From contig CALDYR010000110.1 of NCBI GenBank assembly GCA_937944405.1, forward strand, positions 1 to 33,539: DNA of 33,539 nt, in the 5' to 3' direction. Positions 7,641 through 15,709 of this stretch are shown piece by piece. The notes under the pieces were generated by a model. That model searched no databases. It saw only the letters and a program-made list of their open reading frames with translations, and was not told the DNA's origin. Both the position numbers and the translations under genes were made by a program. The first letter of the stretch is position 1. Each line of letters starts with the position of its first letter. Source of the stretch: an uncultured Pirellulaceae bacterium. Its GTDB lineage: Bacteria; Planctomycetota; Planctomycetia; Pirellulales; Pirellulaceae.

Positions 7641-7799
7641 ATGAAGAAAATCATTGATCGAGCCATCAAATTCTTCAGCGCGCTGCTGTTTTCTGCAATG
7701 TACCCCAGCGACCAATTGATCGCCGGGGTACCCTTTTTTGATTGGCCAAAGTCAGCGGCGTTTTCGTCGTTTTCGCGCTCACAGCGATATCGAAGTTGA
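7641..7799 (+). CDS. Possible small protein or leader peptide (52 aa)
   Basis: ATG 7641 is preceded at ideal spacing by GGAGGT (7629-7634), one of the strongest ribosome-binding-site matches in this window. The product begins MKKIIDRAIKFFSALLFSAM, a basic N-terminus followed by a short hydrophobic stretch, and has no family I recognise. A terminator hairpin (7700-7739) lies inside the reading frame, so a transcript ending there would code only about the first 30 residues and have no stop codon. It may be a translated leader, or simply a chance frame in the 3' region of the sigma-54 activator gene. Confidence 0.3.
   Translation: MKKIIDRAIKFFSALLFSAMYPSDQLIAGVPFFDWPKSAAFSSFSRSQRYRS
7700..7739 (+). 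terminator. Intrinsic terminator after the sigma-54 activator gene
   Basis: GTACCCCAGCG (7700-7710) pairs with CGCCGGGGTAC (7721-7731) over 11 bp with one mismatch and a 10-base loop. CCTTTTTT follows directly. It lies between the convergent genes ending at 7465 and 7855 and would stop plus-strand transcription about 240 bp past the regulator stop codon. Confidence 0.75.
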
Positions 7800-7854
7800 A
7801 GTTGGATGGCGAGGATACGTGCCCAAGTCTTCAACGAAAATCGCACCGCTGGTG

Positions 7855-8886
7855 CTAAAACGGTTCAACGACTTCGCCGCCGTTGATCGTCCCCAAGGAT
7901 CGCCACGTCCGCAGGAGAATCGAATCCGAAATGAATGTCGCCGAACCATCGCCGCGCCCTATATTGACCCCTCCGGGGTGCCTGCTTCTGGCGGCGAACC
8001 AACCGAGCCCATTGCGGTGAACGTCTGGTTGAGAGTTATTTGGCGCCATATAAGTATTGAACGTAGTCATATGCTCGCGACCCCAAATCCACGACGACCT
8101 TCCGCGTCCGTCGAAATTTCCTGACGCCGCTACGGCGTCAGCAATCACCGGGTTTTGCCCCGGCGCTCCGGTGAACCCATCGCCGGGTTGGGCCAACCCT
8201 CCACCGCGATAGCGCGCCATCTGGCGTTGTGGATCGGTGACTGGTCCACTGCCGGCGGATTTATCGCCAATTAGCGATTCGGCGTAAAGAATCGTGTTGG
8301 ATGCCCCGTCGGAAATTTGACCAAACCGTGTCCTCGATCCCTGCCAAAAAACTCCGTTGGTCGGCGCACGGGTATCGAAATTTGTGTCCGTTCCGTCACC
8401 GGTACAGACGACGTAGTTATTCCCTGCGAAGGTCGCAGCACCGGTGTTCGCGTTTTGAAAAAAAGGATCGATGCCATCACTGGGGCATAAAAACAGCGAA
8501 AGTGCTTCGCCTGCAGGTTGAGCGTGAAGGGGATTGAGTGTCTGTGAACCGCCCGACCCTAACATTAACGGTTGACGAAAGTCAATCAAGTTCTGAAGGT
8601 TGCCTTGGTCGACAAACGGAAGAATGGTCGCCTGAACACTGAAACCGATCTGGCTGGTTTCAGGCAATCCGGGAAATCGCTGCCGGGCACTTTCAAAGTT
8701 CAAGCAAGCCAATGCGATTTGCCGCATGTTGTTCAAACAGGAGGTCCGTCGCGCTGCTTCGCGCACCTGTTGGACGGCCGGCAATAACATGCCAATCAAA
8801 ATTCCGATGATGGCAATCACCACTAATAGTTCCACTAGGGTAAATGCTGGCCGACGTTGGCCACGATGTATTTTTAAAAGACTCAT
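7855..8886 (-). CDS. DUF1559 type II pseudopilin-like protein
   Basis: 343 residues. The N-terminus carries a prepilin cleavage/methylation motif: basic [20 protein letters not shown], continuing as a hydrophobic helix to about residue 35. The family signature [20 protein letters not shown] follows. The C-terminus has the DUF1559 ending [20 protein letters not shown]. These proteins are processed by prepilin peptidase and sit in the cytoplasmic membrane or in a pilus-like fibre. Planctomycetes carry dozens to hundreds of paralogues, mostly of unknown role. It stands alone here, with no secretion-system genes nearby, as is usual for the family. Confidence 0.95.
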   Translation of the reverse strand: MSLLKIHRGQRRPAFTLVELLVVIAIIGILIGMLLPAVQQVREAARRTSCLNNMRQIALACLNFESARQRFPGLPETSQIGFSVQATILPFVDQGNLQNLIDFRQPLMLGSGGSQTLNPLHAQPAGEALSLFLCPSDGIDPFFQNANTGAATFAGNNYVVCTGDGTDTNFDTRAPTNGVFWQGSRTRFGQISDGASNTILYAESLIGDKSAGSGPVTDPQRQMARYRGGGLAQPGDGFTGAPGQNPVIADAVAASGNFDGRGRSSWIWGREHMTTFNTYMAPNNSQPDVHRNGLGWFAARSRHPGGVNIGRGDGSATFISDSILLRTWRSLGTINGGEVVEPF

Positions 8887-9362
8887 TGATTCTTTCTTCT
8901 TGATTTTGGGTTTGCCGGAGTCGTAAAACAGGCCACCAAGCGCCCACCGAGCGCACCTTGGGCATCGGGTAGATAGCCTGCGGACTGTTTACGAGAAAAC
9001 GGCAATCGGTTCGTCGGTGGCGAAATTTCAGTTGTACGCAGCATGGGCAGTCCGTCGGACCAGTAAACCTTCGGGTTGAAACCCGACCCCAAAACACGCC
9101 AACCTTAAAATCGACCTTCGACCAACCATTGAGAGGTTGCGGAAAATTACGTTCAACGATCAGGGCAAAAAATCGCTTCGGCAACGGCAAAGCGAATAGC
9201 GCTTTGCCGGTTGTTGGGCTGGAGAAAGATCGTTAGCCGTTAATCGTTGCAGACCAACAGACAGTTTTGCGCAAGAGATGTCTCGAATTCAAACCCGTCA
9301 AGGGCCGCCTCGAATTTGCGACAAAGATCAGACTAGAGCTTAGATTTTCGCCACTGCGCGAA
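8887..9362. other. 476-bp intergenic region, no gene seen
   Basis: This is the upstream region of the DUF1559 gene and the 3' side of the Cys-rich gene, both on the minus strand. Reading frames across it look like random sequence. GTTAGCCGTTAATCG near 9232 resembles GTTAGCCGACAATCG near 4837, which suggests a short shared intergenic motif. Confidence 0.4.
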
Positions 9363-10007
9363 CTAATCGGGAACCGGTTCAGAAGGTTGGACGGGAGGCA
9401 ACACGTCCGTTACCAGACCTTCGCAAACACTTTCAGAAAGAAAAACCAGAGCGCTGGCCGGATCTTCGCCGGGCAGCAATTTTAAGCTCACAATCAAAAA
9501 ATGATCGGCCACACTTTGGCATTGCTGCAGGGCTTGGATCACGACGGTATCTTTTGGGGCAGGTGGAGCTTTAACAGTCTTCGAGGGGCTCTCTTGAGAC
9601 TGACAGCAGCCTGCAGGGATTCTCTGCGCGGCCGTTTCCATTTTAACTTTCGCACAACAGCACGCCGCGCGGCTTTCAGCTTTGGGTTTTGTCACCGATT
9701 CAGTCTTGGCACAACACTTCGAGTATTTTTTCCACGCCATTTTCTGCAAAAACGAATCGGGCGGCGTGACGCCATTTTTCCGCGCCCAGTCAAGCTTTTG
9801 CTGGTCGGTGTGACAGCAGCAACTGGACCAACATTGTGCCGCATTGCGACAACCGCAAACGTTGTCTTGACAGGGAAAGGCGACAGAACGGTCCTTCAAC
9901 GTAGGCACAGGCAACGGCAAATAGCTGTTGCTCAATCCGACCGCACCGCCCGCGACACACAGAATTAACCGTGTTAGCAACGCTGATCGTTGTAGGACGC
10001 GCAACAT
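9363..10007 (-). CDS. Cysteine-rich exported protein of unknown function
   Basis: 214 residues with a hydrophobic N-terminus (LLTRLILCVAGGAVGLSNSY) that is probably a signal peptide or anchor. There are 17 cysteines in clusters: FPCQDNVCGCRNAAQCWSSC continuing CCH (C46, C51, C53, C59, C63-C65), then KCC (98-99), ACCCAK (116-118) and GCCQ (134-135). The first cluster, followed by TDQQKLDWARKNGVTPP, is a pattern I recognise from other planctomycete proteins without an assigned function. The later clusters are separated by basic and Pro/Ala-rich linkers. Metal binding or disulfide cross-linking outside the cytoplasm is inference. The gene has no obvious operon partner. Confidence 0.75.
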   Translation of the reverse strand: MLRVLQRSALLTRLILCVAGGAVGLSNSYLPLPVPTLKDRSVAFPCQDNVCGCRNAAQCWSSCCCHTDQQKLDWARKNGVTPPDSFLQKMAWKKYSKCCAKTESVTKPKAESRAACCCAKVKMETAAQRIPAGCCQSQESPSKTVKAPPAPKDTVVIQALQQCQSVADHFLIVSLKLLPGEDPASALVFLSESVCEGLVTDVLPPVQPSEPVPD

Positions 10008-10211
10008 AAAAATCGCAAATACTCAGGACACATAATTCAAGGGAGCGGACAACCCGACGCCGCCACCCCCTTCGTTAAACATGGATAAGAGTACCGTCGA
10101 TTGCTTTGGCTTTCAATGGACCATTGGGGCGCTTTGTTCAAGGCTGAAGTCTTCATTTTCAATCTGGATGAACTCAATGACATCCTCAAGGTCTTCGAAA
10201 CAGGCGGCCCG

Positions 10212-11159
10212 TCATCGAATCACTTTGAACCCCTTGCCTTGGGCTTCGTTGAGATTAACCTGGATCGTTTTTCCGCCGTAGCCGTCCACCAAATCATGGG
10301 CCCGAACGGTGACAGTTGAAACTGCTGCGGGGATTGGGATTTGCGATTGGGCGCGCGTGAAGGGTTGCTGACCGACGTGGGGGTGAGCCAGTTCGCGCGT
10401 AAATTTGTCGCTGGGGGACAGCAGAATCGTTTGTCCATCCGGCAAAACCACGTCCCAGCCATTAGCGAAATCTTTCCAGCCAACATCGGGGTGGTCAACG
10501 GTAACCTCGAAAGTCCACTTCAAATCACTCGTTTTCTTGGCTTTGACGAAGGTCACGTCTGCGTTACCTCGTTGTTTCGCGACAGGCATTTTGGGCTTCG
10601 TAAGCTTTTGCCGTTGAATATAGTCCAGAGCTTTTTCCTGGATAAAAGGCGTTCGGAGCCCAATCTTTTTCGCTTCGGTTATCGCGGTGTCGACATCTAC
10701 GCCTTGGTCCAAAACCCGATAGGTCAACCACACGCCGCCAACGCGATTTGCCGACCCGCAATGCAACAAGGTCTTTCGCGCATCTGCCCGTAGCAGCTTG
10801 CGGATGTTATCGAAAACATCGTCGGTCAACGTTTCTTCGGTTGCAAACGGCACCCGCAAAAATTCAAGGCCGGCGTTGGTGACCGATTCAGATTCATCGA
10901 ATTGGGTTTCATTTGCGTTCCGCAGCGAAATCACACGTTCAATGCCCATCTGCTTCATCGATTGAAGGTCGCCGAGTGTAAATTGCCCCGAGACAATCAA
11001 ATTCCCGCTGCGGTGGACGTTTTTCACTTCTCCAATCTTCAGCTTCGACACTTTTGGTGCCCGCTGGGAGTTGGTTATTTCTTGTGTGGTGCCAACTGTA
11101 CCCAAACCGACCATCGTAACGATGATGGCCCAAAACGGAATCGATTTTAAAATACTCAT
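10212..11159 (-). CDS. Exported DUF442/dual-specificity-phosphatase-like protein with C-terminal beta domain
   Basis: ATG 11159 is chosen because AAGGTG precedes it at good spacing. A signal peptide covers about residues 1-26. Residues ~48-185 look like the beta-lactamase-hydrolase-type phosphatase fold (DUF442): VHRSGNLIVSGQFTLGDLQS, GIERVISLR, and the catalytic P-loop LLHCGSANRVGG (C134, R139 in the C-x4-R spacing of this family). Residues ~196-315 form a separate beta-rich domain (WTFEVTVDHPDVGWKDFANG, TRELAHPHVGQQPFTRAQ, VTVRAHDLVDGYGGK) that resembles a stand-alone domain of unknown function known from other bacteria. The catalytic residues are present, so it is probably an active periplasmic phosphatase or sulfur-transfer-like enzyme; the substrate is unknown. 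Confidence 0.78.
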   Translation of the reverse strand: MSILKSIPFWAIIVTMVGLGTVGTTQEITNSQRAPKVSKLKIGEVKNVHRSGNLIVSGQFTLGDLQSMKQMGIERVISLRNANETQFDESESVTNAGLEFLRVPFATEETLTDDVFDNIRKLLRADARKTLLHCGSANRVGGVWLTYRVLDQGVDVDTAITEAKKIGLRTPFIQEKALDYIQRQKLTKPKMPVAKQRGNADVTFVKAKKTSDLKWTFEVTVDHPDVGWKDFANGWDVVLPDGQTILLSPSDKFTRELAHPHVGQQPFTRAQSQIPIPAAVSTVTVRAHDLVDGYGGKTIQVNLNEAQGKGFKVIR

Positions 11160-11298
11160 CAATTATCACCTTTACAAACATTGTCGCGACCGCCTCGGAA
11201 CAACATGTTAGCCCCGGGAATCTTTATTATACAGATGACGTGTAAGTGCGGTTTGATTTCAAATTGCCGACCACGTCTTTAAACGAACAAAACGTAGA

Positions 11299-12153
11299 AT
11301 GCCTGCCATCGATAGATTGGGGCGATCATCCTATGATTTAATCACCTTACATCTGCGTGCGAAATCATCCCGACCCATTTTTTCACCCCATCTTCTACCC
11401 CCATATTTTTCCTTGAATACGACCTCGAATCGATCGTTAAGGCAACGGCTGAAGTCACGAAACCTGCAACCTGAACTGATGGACGATCCGGAGTTGCCAC
11501 GGGAACAGCACGACCACGCACTACGTGGGCTGACAACGATCCACCGTTTCTCGGGTTTGGTCAACCGGTTTTGGCGCGGCCTGTTACCGATTCTCAAGCG
11601 GTCTCAACAGAACCAATCAGGGCCGTTGAAAATTGCTGACATGGGGTGTGGCGATGGATACTTGCTCCGGCAGCTCGCCCGTAAGTCCGCCGCCCACGGA
11701 TTCGCAGTCGATTGGATTGGGTGTGACTTCAGTCGGACGGCGTGTGATCTGGCCGCCCAGAAAGCGCGTGACGCAGGGGGCAACATTCGATTTCAAAAGG
11801 TCGACATCTTGACCGGTGACCTTCCCGAAAAAGTCGACGTCATTATAAATTCATTGTTCTTGCACCACTTCGAAGCTGGCGATGCTGAGTTGATATTGAA
11901 AAAGTTTCGCGACGCAACGACGCAGGCATTTATCGTCGAAGACCTTCGCCGGACGGTGGTAGGATACTATCTGGCTTGGACGTGCGGAAGATTGCTGACG
12001 CGCAGTCCCATCGTTCATTACGATGGTGTTGTGTCGGTCGAGGGAGCTTTTTCCATCACCGAGATTGAATCCGTATTGGCCGCTGCGGACATTCATACTG
12101 CAAAAATTTGCAAACGCTGGCCCGAGCGATTCGTACTGACCTTTCATCATTGA
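11299..12153 (+). CDS. SAM-dependent methyltransferase of the type III PKS cluster
   Basis: A class I methyltransferase. Motif I is IADMGCGDGYLLRQLA (112-127), an acidic residue follows strand 2 (GCDFS), and VDVIINSLFLHHF is motif IV/post-I. The conserved region starts near LRQRLKSRNLQPELMDDPEL, so the true start may be TTG 11413 or ATG 11479; ATG 11299 adds about 60 residues with no family resemblance, and no ribosome-binding site favours any candidate. It is followed by the FAD oxidoreductase with a 5-base overlap, then the type III PKS. This gene order suggests that it methylates the polyketide or resorcinol product. That role is inferred from context. Confidence 0.87.
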   Translation: MPAIDRLGRSSYDLITLHLRAKSSRPIFSPHLLPPYFSLNTTSNRSLRQRLKSRNLQPELMDDPELPREQHDHALRGLTTIHRFSGLVNRFWRGLLPILKRSQQNQSGPLKIADMGCGDGYLLRQLARKSAAHGFAVDWIGCDFSRTACDLAAQKARDAGGNIRFQKVDILTGDLPEKVDVIINSLFLHHFEAGDAELILKKFRDATTQAFIVEDLRRTVVGYYLAWTCGRLLTRSPIVHYDGVVSVEGAFSITEIESVLAAADIHTAKICKRWPERFVLTFHH

Positions 12154-13306
12154 GTCACCTATTATTTCAAATCCATCCTCCAACTTCGACGTCATCATCA
12201 TCGGCGCAGGGCCTGCAGGTTCCGCTGCTGCTATTTCGTCGGCGCGTTTGGGATTGGAAGTATTGCTAATTGACGCCAAAAAATTCCCACGTCGAAAAGC
12301 CTGTGGCGGTTGCTTAAATTCAGTCTCCGTTGGTTTAGTCGAAGGGCTTCTACCGGCTTCGTCTCTGGCAACGCTCTGGTCGGATTCAATTGCCTTAAAA
12401 AGATTTCAGATTTTCCACCGTGCGCGAAACTTCGCACAGGATATGGACAACGGGGGATTCGCGGTTGACCGTGCTCAGTTGGACCGCGCGTTGGTGCAAT
12501 ATGCACAAAGCCTTGGCGTGCAATTTCTTTCACCCGCAACCGCTCAATTGGGCCAGTGCCGCACAAATCACCGCTGTGTGGATGTTGTATCCAATAGCGA
12601 GACGATTACCTATCGCGCCGCTTCGGTCGTCATCGCCAGCGGGTTGAGCAATCGTGTTGCCGCCAATTACCGGGAGTTCCGGCAAACGCCGGCAAAGAAT
12701 TCCAGGGTGGGGGTTGAAGCGGTTTTCGAGCAATTTCCCGACCAGTACAGGGCAGGAGAACTGAACATGGCGATTGGCGGTCAAGGTTATGTCGGGTTGA
12801 CGCATATCGGTGATGGACGACTGCACGTCGCGGCCGCGGTCGACAAAGTAGCGCTGCAACGTTTCGGCCCACGGGGCACCGTTGAAAACGTAATACGCCA
12901 ATCAGGCGCGCCGGGATTGCTGGAAGTTGACGCCGCCTGGAAAGGCACGCCGGCGCTTACGGCATCCGCCCATTCGATTGCCGGAGACCGTGTTTTTTTG
13001 ATCGGTGACGCCGCGGGTTACGTAGAACCCTTCACCGGCGAAGGAATTCGTTGGGCGTTGGAGTCGGGCAGTGGAGTTTCTACTTTTTTAAGTTCGGCGG
13101 TCAAGAATTGGTGCCCGAGCGTGGCGCAGGATTATCGAACTTGGTACCGTCAGACCATCGCCGCACAACAAAAGCTCTGCCGTCGATTAACCGCCGGGTT
13201 GAAGAGGCCTTACCTTTGCTGGGCCGCGCATCAGGCGTTGCGGATGCGTCCCTCTTTAGCTGATGCGATTATCAAACACCTTAATCATAGCGCGGCGAAC
13301 TGCTGA
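12149..13306 (+). CDS. FAD-dependent oxidoreductase (geranylgeranyl-reductase-like) of the type III PKS cluster
   Basis: A PHBH/geranylgeranyl-reductase-type flavoprotein of about 385 residues. The FAD dinucleotide motif FDVIIIGAGPAGSAAA is near residues 13-28, ARLGLEVLLIDA follows as the second strand, then RRKACGGCLN, and RVFLIGDAAGYVEPFTGEGI is the second FAD motif. The frame upstream of the Rossmann motif is open only back to a stop at 12137-12139 and has no ATG, GTG or TTG; the first such codon, TTG 12248, lies inside the FAD fold. I place the start at ATT 12149, which overlaps the methyltransferase stop as ATTGA, where ATGA coupling would be expected. It probably oxidises or hydroxylates the polyketide product. 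Confidence 0.85.
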   Translation: MESPIISNPSSNFDVIIIGAGPAGSAAAISSARLGLEVLLIDAKKFPRRKACGGCLNSVSVGLVEGLLPASSLATLWSDSIALKRFQIFHRARNFAQDMDNGGFAVDRAQLDRALVQYAQSLGVQFLSPATAQLGQCRTNHRCVDVVSNSETITYRAASVVIASGLSNRVAANYREFRQTPAKNSRVGVEAVFEQFPDQYRAGELNMAIGGQGYVGLTHIGDGRLHVAAAVDKVALQRFGPRGTVENVIRQSGAPGLLEVDAAWKGTPALTASAHSIAGDRVFLIGDAAGYVEPFTGEGIRWALESGSGVSTFLSSAVKNWCPSVAQDYRTWYRQTIAAQQKLCRRLTAGLKRPYLCWAAHQALRMRPSLADAIIKHLNHSAANC

Positions 13307-13445
13307 CCCGGTTTCTGCAATTTGTCTTCTGGGCAGATTTAGGTCAGCGGGTTTAGATCGGCAGTTTTCGGTTCTCATAAAGGGGTTTTCAAAAAGAACG
13401 CCCGTCTTATTTTTCAGCAGTGTCTAGTTCTTTCATCGAGTCCTT

Positions 13446-14654
13446 ATGAGTAGCAGTTACATTTTGGCAACCGGTACTGCCGTGCCGCCCAACGTGATGT
13501 CCCAGTCCGCCGCTTTGGAGATGTTCCAGGACCTTGCTTGTGTTGATGATCGGCAACGCCGGTTGGCGAAAGTGTTGTTCGATCGCGCGAAGGTGAAGAA
13601 ACGATTTACATTTGTCCCCCATCAATCAGCCTATCGATGGTGTAGTGATCCGCCGCCGGGGGTTCATCAGGTTGCCCATGGCGGACCACTGACAACCGCG
13701 CCTGACCCGATTCCTGTGGTCGTTCCCGGATCCAGCCCGGGGCTCAGCACCGGACTTCGGATGCGTTTGTACGATCTCTACGCCGCCGACATCGCCATCG
13801 AATCAGCAACACAGGCAATCCAATCCAGCGGCGTTGCGCCCAGTGAAATCACGCACCTGGTCACCGTCTCTTGCACAGGATTTGCGTCGCCGGGAGTCGA
13901 TGTGAGGTTGATCAAATCGCTGGGGTTGCCGGCGACGACGCAGCGCGTCAACATCGGGTTTATGGGTTGCCATGGCGCGGTCAACGGCGTTCGCGCCGCG
14001 ACCAGCGTCGCCCTTGCCGACCCTGCGGCGACCGTTTTGGTTTGCTGTGTTGAACTTTGTTCGCTTCACTGTCGGTTCCAATGGGGCAAAGATGACAATG
14101 AAAAGATCATCGGTAACGCGCTGTTCGGCGACGGTTCTGCTTCTTTGATCGTCAGTAGCAATCAACGTCACCACCAGGACAACTGGGAGATTGTCCATAC
14201 CGGTTCGGTGTTAATCGAAGACTCTGAATCTGAATTGCGCTGGGACATCGGTGATCATGGTTTCGAAATGATTCTCAACAGCGACATCGGCGGCCGTATT
14301 GAATCGGCGCTGGCCGATTGGCTATCACAATGGTTGAGCGATTTAGGGCTGGGTTTCGATGCGATCGATTGTTGGGCCGTTCATCCCGGCGGACCTAAGA
14401 TCATCAGTGCGGTGCAGGAAAGTTTGAAATTAACCGACCAGCAACTCGCGACATCTATGGATGTGTTGAATCGTTACGGCAACATGTCGTCACCAACAGT
14501 GTTGTTCATTCTTGAAGAATTCAGAAAAAATCTGCAGTCCGCTTCGGCAGACGCCGTCACCTCAGAGCAGGCCAACGGCCCACGATACGCACTGATGATT
14601 GCTTTCGGTCCAGGAATGGTCGCCGAAGTAGCCCTGCTCAAAAGGAATGCTTAA
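13446..14654 (+). CDS. Type III polyketide synthase (chalcone/alkylresorcinol-synthase family)
   Basis: 402 residues. The catalytic triad is visible: Cys143 in VTVSCTGFASPG, His313 in WAVHPGGPKI and Asn346 in NRYGNMSSPT. The thiolase-fold signatures NIGFMGCHGAVNGVRAA, GNALFGDGSAS and the terminal GPGMVAEVALL are intact. It extends an acyl-CoA starter with malonyl-CoA to give alkylresorcinols or alkylpyrones. A proline-rich stretch at ~66-102 (for example SDPPPG, DPIPVVVPGSSPG) is longer than the same loop in most relatives. The gene follows the methyltransferase and FAD oxidoreductase by 139 bp and ends convergently with mcsB, sharing the four bases TTAA. Type III PKS clusters making alkylresorcinols are known in planctomycetes; the exact product here is not determined. 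Confidence 0.93.
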   Translation: MSSSYILATGTAVPPNVMSQSAALEMFQDLACVDDRQRRLAKVLFDRAKVKKRFTFVPHQSAYRWCSDPPPGVHQVAHGGPLTTAPDPIPVVVPGSSPGLSTGLRMRLYDLYAADIAIESATQAIQSSGVAPSEITHLVTVSCTGFASPGVDVRLIKSLGLPATTQRVNIGFMGCHGAVNGVRAATSVALADPAATVLVCCVELCSLHCRFQWGKDDNEKIIGNALFGDGSASLIVSSNQRHHQDNWEIVHTGSVLIEDSESELRWDIGDHGFEMILNSDIGGRIESALADWLSQWLSDLGLGFDAIDCWAVHPGGPKIISAVQESLKLTDQQLATSMDVLNRYGNMSSPTVLFILEEFRKNLQSASADAVTSEQANGPRYALMIAFGPGMVAEVALLKRNA

Positions 14655-15709
14655 CTTTCGTCGTGCTTCAATTGTTCGCGTAAGTAGATTGCACGTTCGG
14701 CATTACGACGGTCGGTGTCCATCGACGTGTCGCGAATTTTTTGCAGGTGAGCCGGTTGGGTTCTTAAAAACAATTGATTAATCGCAGGAATTTCCAAATT
14801 GTCGATCAACCCCAGATTTACACCCATGCGAACCCTTGAAAGCAAATACATCGTTTCTTCACTGCTGATTTGCTGAGCCGTCTGTAGCGTTCCGTATGCT
14901 CGGCTGACCCGGTCGAAGAGATCGTTTTGTTTTTCGTCAAGCAAAAATTGCCGCGCCTTGCGTTCGTAGTCAATTACAAAGGGGATCACATCGGAGACTT
15001 GATCAATGATCGCCGGTTCGTCTTTGCCGAGCGTTATCTGGTTACTGATTTGATAAAAGTCGCCCATCGCTTGAGTGCCTTCGCCGTACAAACCGCGAAC
15101 GACCAAGTTAATTTTTTGTAAACTGCGGAATACCTTTTCGATTTGATGCGTAATCACCAAGGCTGGCAAATGGACCAACACGCTGACGCGCATTCCCGTT
15201 CCCACATTCGTGGGACAGGCCGTCAGGTACCCCAATTTTGGGTGATAGGCGTACGTAAGACTGGTTTCGATATCATCATCGAACTGGTTGATCTGCTGCC
15301 ATGCGCCTTCCAGATCTAGGCCGGATTTCATTACTTGGATTCGCAAATGGTCTTCCTCGTTGACCATTAAGCTTACCTGTTCCATCGAGTCAATCACGAC
15401 GGCGCGGGCCCCTTCGCCGTTGGAAAGTTCGCGGCTGATCAGTTGGCGTTCGACTAAAAGTTGACGATCAAGCGCATTTAAATTCGCAACGTTGAAAAAG
15501 CTCAGATCGTTTAAGTTCGACGCATCAGTCAACCGCTCGCGCACCGTCGATTCGATGTTGGCACGATCGATATCGTTGCAGCGCCGCATAAAGGGAAAGT
15601 CCGCCAAATTTCGGGCTAATCGGATTCGGCTGCTCATGACGATGTCGGACTGCGGACCGTTGCCCCGTAGCCACTCGCCACAGCGGTGGTGTAATTCATC
15701 AATGACCAT
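14651..15709 (-). CDS. mcsB: Protein arginine kinase McsB
   Basis: 352 residues from ATG 15709, close to the family's usual ~360. All key phosphagen-kinase motifs are intact: nucleotide-binding SSRIRLARN (26-34), NEEDH (117-121) holding the catalytic Glu, the active-site Cys165 in YLTACPTNVGTGMR, and RGLYGEGTQAMGDFYQISNQ (205-224). The C-terminal RNAERA (335-340) matches the RDxxRA phospho-arginine-binding motif of McsB. It phosphorylates arginines in proteins, which in Firmicutes marks them for ClpCP degradation. The start overlaps the end of the preceding paralogue by 11 bases, so the two are probably translationally coupled. No ctsR or clpC lies in the window. Confidence 0.93.
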   Translation of the reverse strand: MVIDELHHRCGEWLRGNGPQSDIVMSSRIRLARNLADFPFMRRCNDIDRANIESTVRERLTDASNLNDLSFFNVANLNALDRQLLVERQLISRELSNGEGARAVVIDSMEQVSLMVNEEDHLRIQVMKSGLDLEGAWQQINQFDDDIETSLTYAYHPKLGYLTACPTNVGTGMRVSVLVHLPALVITHQIEKVFRSLQKINLVVRGLYGEGTQAMGDFYQISNQITLGKDEPAIIDQVSDVIPFVIDYERKARQFLLDEKQNDLFDRVSRAYGTLQTAQQISSEETMYLLSRVRMGVNLGLIDNLEIPAINQLFLRTQPAHLQKIRDTSMDTDRRNAERAIYLREQLKHDES

